A stretch of 64,000 nucleotides of DNA from Effrenium voratum (taxonomy: Eukaryota > Sar > Dinophyceae > Suessiales > Symbiodiniaceae): NCBI GenBank assembly GCA_963377175.1, contig CAUJNA010002846.1, positions 418,501-482,500 of the forward strand, written 5' to 3'. The translations under genes were made by a program, and so were the position numbers. The notes beneath the pieces are model-generated. The model was not told where the DNA came from. It worked only from the letters and a program-made list of their open reading frames with translations, and ran no database searches. Positions 11,069-20,280 of the stretch are shown one piece after another (the first letter of the stretch is position 1; each line of letters opens with the position of its first letter).

Positions 11069-11475
11069 ATGGTGGAAACCGAAATCAATAATTATATCAA
11101 TAAAAAATGCTATGATTGTTGCCACTTTAAAAAAGAAAATATGGAATTATATAAATTGAATTTACCTAATGGAATAGTTAATAATATTATCGATTATGCT
11201 TTGAGTGAAGAAGATGTATGTAGAATATGTAGAAAATGGAGACGATAACAAAATATAATATAACATATTTGGAGATTAAAAAAATAGATGAAAGAAATGT
11301 AGAAGATTAGATTTTAATATTTCCAACTGTAAAACATATATTGAAAGAAAAAATAATAATGTCAAAATACAGTTAGAGATACACATGTTATTATTAAAAT
11401 GATGTATGAAAGAGGTAAGATATATACACACTTTAATAGTCATCAATTAACTTATTATCCTGAATTTAAACTATA
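11069..11475 (+). pseudogene. Cysteine-rich small viral gene, copy 1 (truncated)
   Basis: The open part (11069-11248, 59 residues) has CYDCCH and CRICRKW, two CxxC knuckles that could bind one zinc, with a hydrophobic LP-x-x-I-V-N-N-I helix between. It begins with the same MVETEIN as copy 2 and is nearly identical to it up to the second knuckle. Copy 2 then continues for over 100 residues, whereas copy 1 has a stop and only eroded remnants of the same tail (for example GATGAAAGAAATGTAGAAGA near 11288). So copy 1 is a truncated duplicate, unless the short form is functional. Function unknown. Confidence 0.5.
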
Positions 11476-11563
11476 ATCATACTATAATAATAACATGTAA
11501 AATATTATATGGTATAATTATATTTCAATATTTAATTTTAATTCTTGTAAAAAAAGTATTTAA
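11474..11563. repeat. Direct repeat flanking the cysteine-rich genes, copy 1
   Basis: A roughly 90-bp AT-rich block beginning TAATCATACTATAATAATAA recurs almost unchanged at 12111-12199 and in part at 12860-12913. The three copies follow the three tandem genes, showing that genes were duplicated with their downstream regions. Confidence 0.7.
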
Positions 11564-11569
11564 CAAATA
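11558..11569 (+). promoter_or_regulatory. Promoter-like box ATTTAACAAATA
   Basis: Diverged copy of the ATTTAAAGAAATA box, 20 bp upstream of the ATG of copy 2 and followed by ACTATATATATAG. Confidence 0.35.
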
Positions 11570-11589
11570 ACAACTATATATATAGTGAA

Positions 11590-12087
11590 ATGGTGGAAAC
11601 CGAAATCAACAGTTATATTAATAAGAAATGCTATGATTGTTGCCACTTCAAAAAAAAGAAAACATGGAATTATATAAATTAAATTTACGTAGTGGAATAG
11701 TTAATAATATTATTGCTTATTCTTTGGGTAAAGAAATTTTATGTAAAATTTGTAGAAATTGGAGATATTACCAAGAAGCAATCGAATATAATTTGGACAT
11801 TAAAAGGTGTAATGAAAGAAATGTTGAAGATGCCATTTTGATATTTTTAACTGTGTATGAAATACCACCGTATGATTATATTAAAGAATTTATTGAAATC
11901 AGTAAGAAAAAGTATGAAATTATTAACTACATATTATGGGCATTGATGTATCAAAGAAAAGAAGGGTTTGATGTAAAAAAACATTAAATCATATATTGAA
12001 AGTGAAAAGTTTAATGTTAAAAATATGGTGAGAGATATTAATATTATTTTTAAAATGATGTATGAAGAGGTAAGATGTATCAATTAA
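11590..12087 (+). pseudogene. Cysteine-rich small viral gene, copy 2 (frameshifted)
   Basis: It starts MVETEIN as copy 1 does, with CYDCCH, then shifts at an A8 run (about 11650-11657) and continues in the next frame through CKICRNW to 11987; a further shift near there lets the frame run on to TAA at 12085. Joined, it would be about 165 residues: an N-terminal four-cysteine module followed by a helical, lysine-rich tail. It is not recognised outside this cluster. Its neighbours and box suggest it is transcribed alone rather than in an operon. Confidence 0.5.
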
Positions 12088-12110
12088 ATAGTTATCCTGA
12101 ACTGAAATTA

Positions 12111-12199
12111 TAATCATACTATAATAATAACATGTAAAATATTATATGTTATAATTATATTTCAATATTTAATTTTATTTCTTGTAAAAAAGTATTTAA
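12111..12199. repeat. Direct repeat flanking the cysteine-rich genes, copy 2
   Basis: Near-identical to 11474-11563, again between one gene of the cluster and the promoter box of the next. Confidence 0.7.
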
Positions 12200-12206
12200 A
12201 GAAATA
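12194..12206 (+). promoter_or_regulatory. Promoter-like box ATTTAAAGAAATA
   Basis: Exact match to the box before the replication gene, 22 bp upstream of the ATG at 12229. Confidence 0.5.
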
Positions 12207-12228
12207 AACACTATATATTATAATAGAA

Positions 12229-12788
12229 ATGAGTGATACTGTCCGTGAAGATATTGATGCTAAAAAAATATTAAAACAAAAGTTTATGAATTACAAATGT
12301 AAAGACTGTGAGATGCTAAAGTTAACAATTCAACAGGGTTTTGTAGATGGTGTTTGTAGTAACATTTGTCAATGTATGATATGCGATAATTGCAATAAAA
12401 ATTTAAACAAACTTGATGATATAAATAACAGAGATATTGATACTAGAAATGTTAAAATATTGATGATTATTTAGAAATATTTGTGTTTATTGAAATGAAT
12501 AAGTTCTTTACTAAAGAAGAATTTGATAATGTATTAGATGATGGATATGTTGATGGTTTTATTTATAAGTATTATAGCATGGTAAAAATATTATACAATA
12601 TGTCTTTTAGCATTAAACGTTTAAAATACGAAGCATTGAATAAGAATAACTCTGATTTTGTAAATGAGTTTTTAAAACATAAGTATAAAGCTCACGAACT
12701 CAGATACACAGCAAGACATGCAATTTGTGTAATGAAGGTGTTTATAAAAGAAATAGGAAATAATAGTTATAATGAAAAAAACAGTTGA
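12229..12788 (+). pseudogene. Third cysteine-rich small viral gene, diverged, one frameshift
   Basis: The N-terminal part has CKDCEML, then CSNICQCMICDNCNKN, a denser set of CxxC pairs than in the two upstream copies. The frame changes at the A4 run near 12453-12456; the continuing frame (12483-12788 and a little before it) is helical and lysine-rich. It shares the promoter box, the downstream repeat and the cysteine-module-plus-helical-tail layout with its neighbours, so probably a diverged paralogue. Function unknown. Confidence 0.45.
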
Positions 12789-13355
12789 TAAAATAATGAA
12801 ACGCATTGAAAGAGAATTTTAAAATTAATTAGAATAAAGTTAAATATTATCTACAATTATAACCATACTATAATAATAACATTTATACCCTTATATGTTA
12901 TAATTATAATGTAAGTATAGCGTTTTATATATTGAAGATAAAATCCTACAAGGAGGACCACGCCTATTAAAATATATGATAAAAGTGATGAAACGAAGGA
13001 GGGGAGTGATGTTGTTGCTGTTCTATTTTTTGTCCGAGAAATGGACAAATCGTTTTTAGACAGTTCGATTTTTTTTTTGATGACAAATGTTTTTTTTGCA
13101 ATATAGTTTGCAAAAATTATTTTTTTGAAATGGATGAGGTGAGGAGATTGAGGAAATGATATTTTGAAGGGTACTTGGTGAAATGAATGAGGCGAGGAGA
13201 AAGGAGAAAAGGATGGCGAAAAAAATGGAAAAATGATGAGAAAAAAAACGGATGAGATGGACAAAAAGGAATTTATAAAAATGATGAAAACAAATAAGGG
13301 TAGAAGATGGAAGATGAAAAAAGTTGTAGGGGGGGGGGTATGTATGAAGCAATTT
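12789..13355. other. Non-coding right end of the viral element
   Basis: It begins with a partial copy (12860-12913) of the cluster repeat. From about 13,100 the plus strand becomes strongly purine-rich (GATGAGG/GGAGAAAAGG strings), ending in a G10-type run near 13330-13339. I place the virus/host boundary close to there because composition and repeat content change. A terminal inverted repeat is expected for a PLV but cannot be tested, since the left end is outside the window. Confidence 0.4.
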
Positions 13356-13492
13356 ATTTGCTAGGCAAGGCCCCCGACTACTTCCTCACCCCCTTTTTCC
13401 CAGAAGGGCCCCTCATGGGGGGGGGTTGACACACAGGGATTTGGTAGATTTTGGGTATGTTATGTGTCTTTGATACTTGCAAACAAATCAAA
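13356..13492. repeat. Host repeat next to the virus boundary, second copy near 47,818
   Basis: From about 13391 the sequence CAGAAGGGCCCCTCATGGGG, then GATTTGGTAGAT and CCTCAAG, matches 47,818-47,915 with small differences (CAGAAGGCCCTTCATGAGGG, GATTTGGTAGTT). The match starts just right of the presumed viral end. Confidence 0.5.
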
Positions 13493-13577
13493 ACCTCAAG
13501 AAAACAAAAAAATCAGACCCTAACTCAACCAGCATGGATACATAGGGTCTGAAATGTTAGTTTGGTGTTCTTGAGGT
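13493..13577. repeat. Family-O hairpin element, copy 1
   Basis: Ends ACCTCAAGAA and TTCTTGAGGT are inverted, and inside them TCAGACCCT pairs with AGGGTCTGA around the core GCATGGATACAT. A MITE-like fold-back of 85 bp. Confidence 0.6.
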
Positions 13578-13610
13578 GTTTGCACGTTTCCAAAAAAAAA
13601 GAAGAGCAAA

Positions 13611-13729
13611 ACCTCGAGAACCCCCCCCCCAAAAAAAAACTGATCATAAATATCAGATCCAAACTCAGCCAGCTTGGATACATAGGATCTGAAATTGTAG
13701 TTTTTCCTTTTTTGGTGCTTTCTCGAGGT
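13611..13729. repeat. Family-O hairpin element, copy 2
   Basis: Same architecture as 13493-13577, with compensating changes: ends ACCTCGAGAA/TTCTCGAGGT and inner TCAGATCC/GGATCTGA around GCTTGGATACAT. The paired changes argue for selection on, or origin from, the inverted structure. It also contains a C10/A9 run near 13621-13640. Confidence 0.6.
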
Positions 13730-14989
13730 GCGTGTTGCTTTTCTGGTTGGGGTCAGCAAGAAGAACAACATATCCGCAAGAAAGAAGCATTTGCCACCGC
13801 GGCCTGCGCACTTCACCTGCTAACCGCATCCGAGTTGTATTCAACTGCTTGTCTGTCCTTACCAGATTCTATCTATAGATAAAAGCTAAAATGTACACAA
13901 ATCCTAGATGCCCATCTAAATTCTGATTAAAAAACGCAAACTACAATTAAATTTGTTGGACGAAACTACCAGCTTGTCTTTCCTTACTAAATTCCAGTTA
14001 TATACATGCCAAATGTTTTTTGTTTTAAAAGAACAAATATATTTGGAATCGATTCATAATTGGAAGAACCTCCTCTTTACAATATACAATCTACGAAAAA
14101 ACAAAAAACCAACATTTAACTAAACTCTAATTGAACGCATATTTGGACAAGATCCCATTATGCATATAAATTAACAAGCAACTTCACGGTTCTAATTAAC
14201 TTCTTAACTGGAATCCTGCTGGGAATAAAAGTGCTGACGAATGTCTAATTCCAGAAAATGAAATGAAGTCTAATCAAAATCCGCCTCGCAATGTAAACCT
14301 TGCAAACAAATTGTATTGAAATCAGTTTGTGTCCATGGTTGTTTCCCATGTTTCAGAGGCTTTGCTTATTACATTCCCAGCTAAAATCCTACTTGGGAAT
14401 GGACGCCCTTTTACATTCTAGTTCAGCAAGCTATGTTAACTTGAAAGCTAATCAAGATATGATTCAAAGTTAAACTGGTGCAATCTAAAACTTGTAAACC
14501 AATAACTGAAATTGCATTCCCTTAAGTTTCTATTGGTCTGTCTCTCCTCTTAAGGGGCAGGCACATGAGAGTAAAGGACCACCAGGAATGACAAGAAGGA
14601 TGGTACGATAATTGCAGCTACACTGGCAATAGGCAACACACTTTTGGTGACCTGGCCTGTTCTTCAACACTGTCTCATAGTGCTCGCTTGCAACTGGCAA
14701 GCAATTTTGGACAATATACAAGCAATTTTGGGCACAACATCCGAGGTCCACGGCAATATGTGCATTGCCCGCATACTTTTGAATCTCAATCTGCCTAAAT
14801 ACGCGTGATTCTCACTTGTGGGGCCTAAAATTGATGCATTATTTTATGAGGGGACACTCTCTCAAAATGATGAATCCATTTAGTTCTCCACGACCCTCAA
14901 AAAATGGTTGCCCAACTAGCATAAATAGCAGTCCTGGCCCCCTCTGGTTCAGGGTCAGAAGGAGACTCCAAAGCAGTCCCCCGGGTTCT
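13730..14989. other. AT-rich host stretch with no recognised feature
   Basis: About 60-65 percent A+T, without long open frames, known motifs or copies of the surrounding repeat families. Not obviously viral: it lacks the coding density and TATA-box spacing seen left of 13,100. Confidence 0.3.
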
Positions 14990-15090
14990 AACCCGCTAAG
15001 TAGAACCCGCCCTAGGGGCCCCTGGGTCGCAATTTGACCAAATCACATCGGCTTGGTTCTATCAACGCGTTCGTATAGGCCTTTGCATGA
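14990..15090. repeat. Family-K dispersed repeat, copy 1
   Basis: The segment AGGGGCCCCTGGGTCGCAAT...TTTGACCAAATCACATCGGCTT...GGTTCTATCAAC recurs in inverted orientation at about 22,690-22,815. Confidence 0.6.
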
Positions 15091-15626
15091 CCCCACAACC
15101 ATGGCCAATGGGGGGGGTTCGCTCTTAAGGAACGATTTGTGGGTCCTATTTGGAAACAAACGCCAAAGTTGACCCCGGATCTAAGTAGAACCGACATCCT
15201 ATTTTTTGGGGTGAAGGGGAAAGGGGCCTCCAGCCGCTAAACTAATATGTTTGATAGAGACGTTCCCCGCGACATGTTCTTTGTAGCCCCCCCTATTGTT
15301 GTAAACATTTAAAGATTGTTTATTTGACAGGACGGTCTGGTAGTGTTCCCTGTTTGGCTTTCTGCTCCAGGTTAAGCCCCATTCACGTATGATTTTGGCC
15401 ATTTGTGCATGTGTGCAAATGTCAACTCGGATAAATTCGGAGGATACTAATCAGACGTGCGTTCCCTTTATTTTTTAGTAAGGAACTATTGACTTTTGGG
15501 GGGAAAGCTCAAACATATGGCTATGAATCTCCATCAGAGACCCTTTGGTGGACATATTTAGGCGGGATTCATGTCCGCCAGTCACGTTTTAGGTGGTTCC
15601 CACCTAAAATTTGCAGCCAAACTCTC

Positions 15627-15740
15627 GGCATGGAGTGGCATGGAGTGGCATGGAATGACACAGTGAAGTGGAGTGGCATGGAGTGGCATGGAGTGGCATG
15701 GAGTGGCATGGAGTGGCATGGAGTGGCATGGAGTGGCATT
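15627..15740. repeat. 10-bp minisatellite GGCATGGAGT
   Basis: About eleven copies of GGCATGGAGT with one interrupted stretch near 15651-15670 (AATGACACAGTGAAGTGGA). Translation of it is meaningless low complexity. Confidence 0.9.
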
Positions 15741-15790
15741 GCGGCAGCCGCCATTTCGGCCGAGGAGCGCGGCCGTGCTCACTGTTGCAC

Positions 15791-15902
15791 CTGAAGTCAA
15801 ACCGTCGTAACGGTCGAGCTGCGAAGCGCAGTTAGTGACACGCTTTTCTTCCACGTGAATCTCCACTTCTTCGAGGAACAAGAGCTCCATCCCCTGGGCA
15901 AG
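15791..15902 (-). CDS. Candidate host exon (minus strand)
   Basis: Reads without stops as a charged peptide containing MELLFLEEVEIHVEEK and CASQLDRYDG, with codons ending mostly in G or C. It is bounded by a possible acceptor GATTGTCAG and a possible donor TTCAG/GTGCAA on the minus strand. The plus strand is also open in one frame, so strand is not certain. No family recognised. Confidence 0.3.
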
Positions 15903-15986
15903 CTGACAATCCTCGGTTGCGAAATCTGCGAAGCCCTGCGAAAAGTGACTAACTTTTAGTGGTTTAACATGGAAAACCAATTACTT

Positions 15987-16098
15987 GGTTGACGTTGGAA
16001 GGGGAGCAACAATTTAAACTTTAGCAGTTAAGTGGTTGGATTTCAACCACTAAACCACAATAAGCAAAATGTAAAATATGTTTCCCAAGAACCACCAT
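15987..16098. repeat. Family-E element, copy 1
   Basis: Begins GGTTGACGTTGGAAGGGGAG, contains the short palindrome GGTTGGATTTCAACC and ends CAAGAACCACCATG. Six copies in the window share this layout; the ends (C)ATGGTTG/CAACCAT(G) are inverted. Confidence 0.65.
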
Positions 16099-16146
16099 GA
16101 TGAGTTGGCAAAAAGTCCTAACATCTCGCCCAAGGGGCCACTAAAC

Positions 16147-16267
16147 AAGGTCCTCCAGAGAGCTTGGAATAACTTGGTGCCAACTTTGTTTCTTTTTGTC
16201 TATTTTAGTAGGTTGGAACCCTCCCCCCCAAAAAAAGGGGGCAAAAGGGCACTACTGGGGGACCTAA
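16147..16267. mobile_element. Family-A MITE-like element (TIR CTAGGTCC), copy 1
   Basis: Starts AAGGTCCTCCAG, contains TTTTGTCTATTTTAGTAGG and GGGCACTACT and ends CTGGGGGACCTAA; both outermost bases of the inverted repeat are mutated. About 120 bp, no coding potential. Confidence 0.65.
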
Positions 16268-16602
16268 GTGGTGTCTCTTGAAACTGTCACTTTTGGAGCT
16301 TAGGAGGGAAATGGCTCGGGTGTCCCGCCCAAAAATTTCAAAAACTCGGCGGTTTCCTCCCATCAAGTAAGGCTTACACGAATTTTTCGAGCCACTCACA
16401 TGGAATCGCATGATGGTCCTGAAACTCGAAGCGGTTCCACCGGTCCCCTGAGAAAACGCCACTCCTTGAGTTTTTTGCACACGAGCTGCGCCTCATGCTT
16501 CACAAGATACCTCGTTTCGCACCAGACCTTGCTGTTCCGTGGCGTGCTTTCCACTTCTCTCCACTGAGGAGAAGTGATTCCACTTGCGAGAAACGAGTGC
16601 GC

Positions 16603-16735
16603 TTAGGTTTAGGGTTTAGGACTTTAGGGTCTCTGGTTCGGTGGCTTGCAGGTTTAGTTTGTTTTTAGAGTTTTAGGCATAGCGGTTGGGCTTAGGTTTT
16701 GGGATCTTGGGTTGGGTTCAGGATCAGTGTGGCTT
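16603..16735. repeat. Degenerate TTTAGGG-like interstitial telomere-type sequence
   Basis: Strings such as TTAGGTTTAGGGTTTAGGAC and repeated CTTAGG/GGTTTAG fragments on the plus strand. Too degenerate to be a recent telomere. Confidence 0.4.
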
Positions 16736-16812
16736 AGGGATTCTGCAAAAAGGAGTGGTATTCAAGCTTAGGCTTAGGGATGCATGTATGCATGTTGAAA
16801 TATAGATGGAGG

Positions 16813-16842
16813 GTGGCTGGCTGGCTGGCTGGCTGGCTGGAT
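16813..16842. repeat. (GGCT)n microsatellite
   Basis: About seven perfect GGCT units followed by a GGAT pair. Confidence 0.9.
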
Positions 16843-17099
16843 GGATCATTACAGTGTAAACACCAGCCCACGACCCACTTCTGAGAAACGAGGAGAATGA
16901 CTCGTAGATATGACTTGTATATGAGAAACGAGTGCGCTGCCGAAGCTAGAAATGGAGGTGTCTTAAAAAATACGGGGTAGCGAGCCTCAAAACACGCTCC
17001 ACTCAAATGATACCAAACCCAAAAGCAAATCGGTGTCTTTGAAGGAAAGCCAAAGGGAAACCACTGCTTTGGGGGGCTCCCCGATTTGAAGACAACCCA

Positions 17100-17203
17100 T
17101 GAATTCAGGCCGGGCTCCTTCTTGGCACCAATCGCCATTGACTCATTGTCGCCCTTCGGCCGTTGCTGCTTCTCGACGTGCACGCGGCACTTGTCCTGAT
17201 TCG
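17100..17203 (-). CDS. Candidate host exon (minus strand)
   Basis: After a possible acceptor CGAATCAG the frame reads DKCRVHVEKQQRPKGDNESM and continues ...AIGAKKEPG, a soluble, charged composition with G/C-ending codons; the opposite strand gives an atypical Ser/Arg/Cys-rich reading. The donor is unclear (possibly at ATGG/GTTGTC). Confidence 0.3.
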
Positions 17204-17394
17204 TCCGCACTGAACCCGAAACAACCCACGTTCCCCCTGGTTAAAGCCTTGTCGGGGTTGTATGATGGGGGGAAACAGGGGGGGATTAGGGCAGTCTTGG
17301 ATCCCATGGCTGAGACACGTGCCAGTCAGGAAGTCGCTTTGGCGCTGATGATTGCAGCTAGAGTTGGAAATTGATCCCTGTCCTGTGATCTGCA

Positions 17395-17474
17395 CCTTTG
17401 CCTTTTTGCCGCTCACCATGTCAACCCGCAAATGAGCTTCGGCTAACATGTCCAGTCCGGGACTCTTTACCCTG
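17395..17474 (-). CDS. Candidate host exon (minus strand), weak
   Basis: After GCTCCAG the minus strand reads VKSPGLDMLAEAHLRVDMVS and GKKAKV up to a possible donor AAG/GTGCAG. Lies 190 bp upstream (in gene sense) of the candidate exon at 17100-17203. Confidence 0.22.
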
Positions 17475-17572
17475 GAGCATGTTCCCTTTGGCTTCCCTGT
17501 AACACCGACCAAAAAGGAGTACCCTCAAAAACAACCCCCCTCTCGAACCGTACACTCCCCAACTCACTTCCT

Positions 17573-17667
17573 GGATGGGCCAAAAAAAGTCTAAACATGG
17601 TCCATTTGCTACTGGAATGGTCCAAACCCAAACAGGGACTAAAGTCCATGAACTCTCTGCAAGTCAG
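17573..17667. mobile_element. Family-B MITE-like element (TIR CTCACTTCCTGAG), copy 1, worn
   Basis: Starts CTCACTTCCTGGATGGGCCA and keeps the inner GGAATGGTCCAAACCC and GTCCATGAACTC; the right inverted end is eroded to CTCTGCAAGTCAG. Confidence 0.5.
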
Positions 17668-17699
17668 CCCATCTTGGTCAGAACTTTTGTTGTCCGAAG

Positions 17700-17822
17700 G
17701 GTCATGACCAATTCCTCCAACCCCCTGACCCGAAGCAACGGAGAACCCCGAGCAATTTAACTCAGGGGCCCAATGGAAAACAACCAGTTAGGGCCCAAAA
17801 ACAATCCATCGACCCTTAGGGC
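17700..17822. repeat. Family-F repeat, copy 1
   Basis: GTCATGACCAATTCCTCC...GAGAACCCCGAGCAATT...CAGGGGCCCAATGGAAAACA...CAAAAACAATCCATCGACCC. Four further copies lie at 17,971, 18,204, 24,655 and 25,879. Confidence 0.6.
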
Positions 17823-17970
17823 GAAACGATGAAATCAGGAGGCATACTTTGGTCCGGGATGTAGTGGTTGGCCCCGGTCTGTCGGCTATAACAAGGGCAA
17901 AGCTGACCACTTAGCGACGCGTTCAAGTAGTCATCCCTTCATTCTCCAAATACTGTTTAGCCCTATTGAT

Positions 17971-18077
17971 CTCGATTGTTTTTGGGCCCTCAAAACTTGT
18001 TGTTTTCAAGGGCCCCTGAGGAATTGGTCGGGGTTCTCCATTGGAGGGTCCGGGGGTGTGCATTGGAGGGGTCATGA
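17971..18077. repeat. Family-F repeat, copy 2 (inverted)
   Basis: Opposite orientation to copy 1, with AATTGGTCGGGGTTCTCCAT and GGGGGTGTGCATTGGAGGGG near its right end. Confidence 0.6.
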
Positions 18078-18203
18078 GAGGGTATGATGTCAACCCCTGA
18101 CAAAAACAAGCTGTATTGAAGTTCTGCTCTTTCAAACCATGCCCTAAAGGCGGGTATTTGAATTTGGATCAGGAGGCATAGGTTCAATACACACTGCCCT
18201 AAG

Positions 18204-18320
18204 GGTCATGACCCCTCCAATGCACACACCCGGACCCTCCAATGGAGAACCCCGACCAATTCCTCAGACCACTCAGGGGCCCTTGAAAACAACCAGTCTT
18301 GAGGTTCCAAAAACAGTTGA
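18204..18320. repeat. Family-F repeat, copy 3
   Basis: Same orientation as copy 1; together with copy 2 it forms a divergent pair separated by about 125 bp, so this stretch could fold into a large hairpin. Confidence 0.6.
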
Positions 18321-19530
18321 GACCCACTTTTGTCTGTCGGGCCGTGTGAATGAACAGCGCACAAGAACGGTGCACGACATGGTTGTTCCCCCCCCCTTGG
18401 ATACCTGTGACTATTTTCTTCCTCGCACCCCGAATATCGCGAAGACTCAGTGGAGGGAGAGGGAGGGAGGAGCTTAAAAAAGGGGAGCTTAAAAAGGAGC
18501 TTAAAAAAGGAGGAGATTAAAAATTGTTAGTTGACAACCCCATGTTGTGAGGGTCGCGGAGACCTGGGCAAATCAAAGGCCCACCCGTGTTTTTTTGTTT
18601 GAATTTTTTGCCCCACGTTCCTTGGCTTGGAAGGGAACCCAAAAAGGTTTTACCACCCAGTTGGAGACCAACGATTCTTCCCATTCGGCGTCAACCAAAG
18701 GCACTTCCTGCAGGAGACTGGGGTTCACAACACTCGGAGGCGCTTTCCCCGGCCCCAGGCACACAGAAAGCGTCTGGCTTCCATTTGGTTTTTCGACCCC
18801 TAAGAATAAACATATTTCCAGTAGTGAAATCGATTCCCTTTCAAACCAAGGAGGGAAAACTTTAAAACCAAGGAGGGAAAACTAAAATATATTCTGAAGC
18901 AAATGGAAGCAGGAGACCTTGCCTTGGTTTCCTTCCACCCTGTTGCGGCCTCGTGTTGGGGGCCAGGCAAGGAGAAGGAGTTTGACCAGGCCCAGGCTTG
19001 ACGAGCCGAATTTGAGAAAATAATCCCCCTCCTAAAACAGGGATCCTTACAACCCACTCACTATGAGTAGAACAATATATGAGTGTGTGTCAAAAGGGCG
19101 GGGACCCCAAGAATGAATGTGTGTGCTTTTTTTTGTAGGTTCGCCTTGAAAAGGCTTGCAACCAAAAGCAGGGATCCTTACATGAAAAACACCTGAACAT
19201 TGCAACTTGTAAATGGTGGTTTCCAACTTTGTATTGGTGTTGAAAAAGCCACATGTTTCAAGTGGTTGCAACATGAGTCTATTTTAAGGAGCCCTGCAAA
19301 AAAAGAGAAAGCATAAAAACGCGCGCAACTGGAGCTGACCTTTTGGAACAGCTAGACGGCGATGGAATTTATCGCATGTACACCAGCGGAACCCAAACAA
19401 ACCTCGTGGTTTGCTCTTCCCCGTCGGGTTCTCCGCCTGGGATGCCAAGACAGGCTCAGTCACAAGAGATGCCCACGCCGAAAGGACAGACCCACTTCGC
19501 GGATTCAAGTGAAGTCCACGAATCCAGCGC
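18321..19530. other. Host stretch without confident features
   Basis: Contains direct GGAGCTTAAAAA units (about 18466-18520), two adjacent copies of ACCAAGGAGGGAAAACT (about 18845-18885) and fragments resembling the edges of neighbouring repeats. A frame near 19341-19410 reads EQLDGDGIYRMYTSGTQTN on the plus strand and could be a small exon, but I see no clear splice edges. Confidence 0.25.
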
Positions 19531-19655
19531 TACCTTCCATGTCCATTCTTTCCAGGGATCCGAATTTCTTTCTAGAAAACCTCCGGAAACCCAGGGAAAC
19601 GGATCCGGTTTTTGAAAAGAACGATGGTTGGAAAGAATGGGGAATCAACCCTTAG
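19531..19655. repeat. Family-I element, copy 1 (inverted)
   Basis: Reads GTCCATTCTTTCCAGGGATC, CCCAGGGAAACGGATCCGG, AAAGAATGGGGAATCAACCC; the complement matches 28,874-29,002. Confidence 0.6.
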
Positions 19656-20010
19656 AACAAATGCATTAGAGGAATCCCTGGACAAAAAAACTGGAAATTC
19701 TTCAGTGCATGGCCGAAATGTGTAAGGTTGCTTGGTATTCCTGAAATGAAACCAGGTTGCAAGAACTGAACATTCGGCATTCCACACCCATTCGCCAGGA
19801 GTCTCCATGACCCTTGAAAATAGTTGCTCATTGTCCAAAAGAAACATTCGGGTCAGGACCCACCCAAAGGGGATTTCGGTCTTGCGTGTGTTTCTTCCTG
19901 TTCAGTCCTTCCCACTCAAAAGAAGGTCAGAAGGAGACTCCAGTTCTGAAGCAACCAAACTGCAGAACCCCAAAACAGGAACTCAAGAAGCTCATGGACA
20001 GAAGTGTGTG

Positions 20011-20102
20011 CTAGACTCTCCTTCTGACCCTTAAAAAATAGGGTCATGGCTTAAAATTAAGGGGTTATGATCCCTGTTTCTAGGAGTTATGGAGACTCTG
20101 GG
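20011..20102. repeat. Family-G palindromic element, copy 1
   Basis: Starts CTAGACTCTCCTTCTGACCC and ends GTTATGGAGACTCTGG, with GGGTCATGGCTTAAAATTAA in the middle; the cleaner copy is at 58,130-58,221. Confidence 0.55.
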
Positions 20103-20280
20103 TCCTTTTTTGGGGGGGGCTTCCCTTTGAGACCACTCAAAAAAAAACGGGAGCCGTCGCCACTTCCTCGCCAAGCCTCGCTTCCTTTGCAGCGAGCTGC
20201 GGTATGGTTCTTTGGGCTCCGACGTCTCCAGCCGAAGCGGCCGGTCCTTCAGCGAAGTCGAACACCCAAACGCTTGTCGT

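Noticed and set aside
1..12788. Alternative genetic code with TGA as Trp in the viral element
   Set aside because: The recognisable Trp codons I checked in the long replication gene are TGG and the frame has no internal TGA over 1,000 codons; the one in-frame TGA at 1076 is better seen as a mutation or error.
13730..14520. Possible continuation of the virus because of high A+T
   Set aside because: No viral-type open frames, promoter boxes or cluster repeats; host repeats lie on both sides of it.
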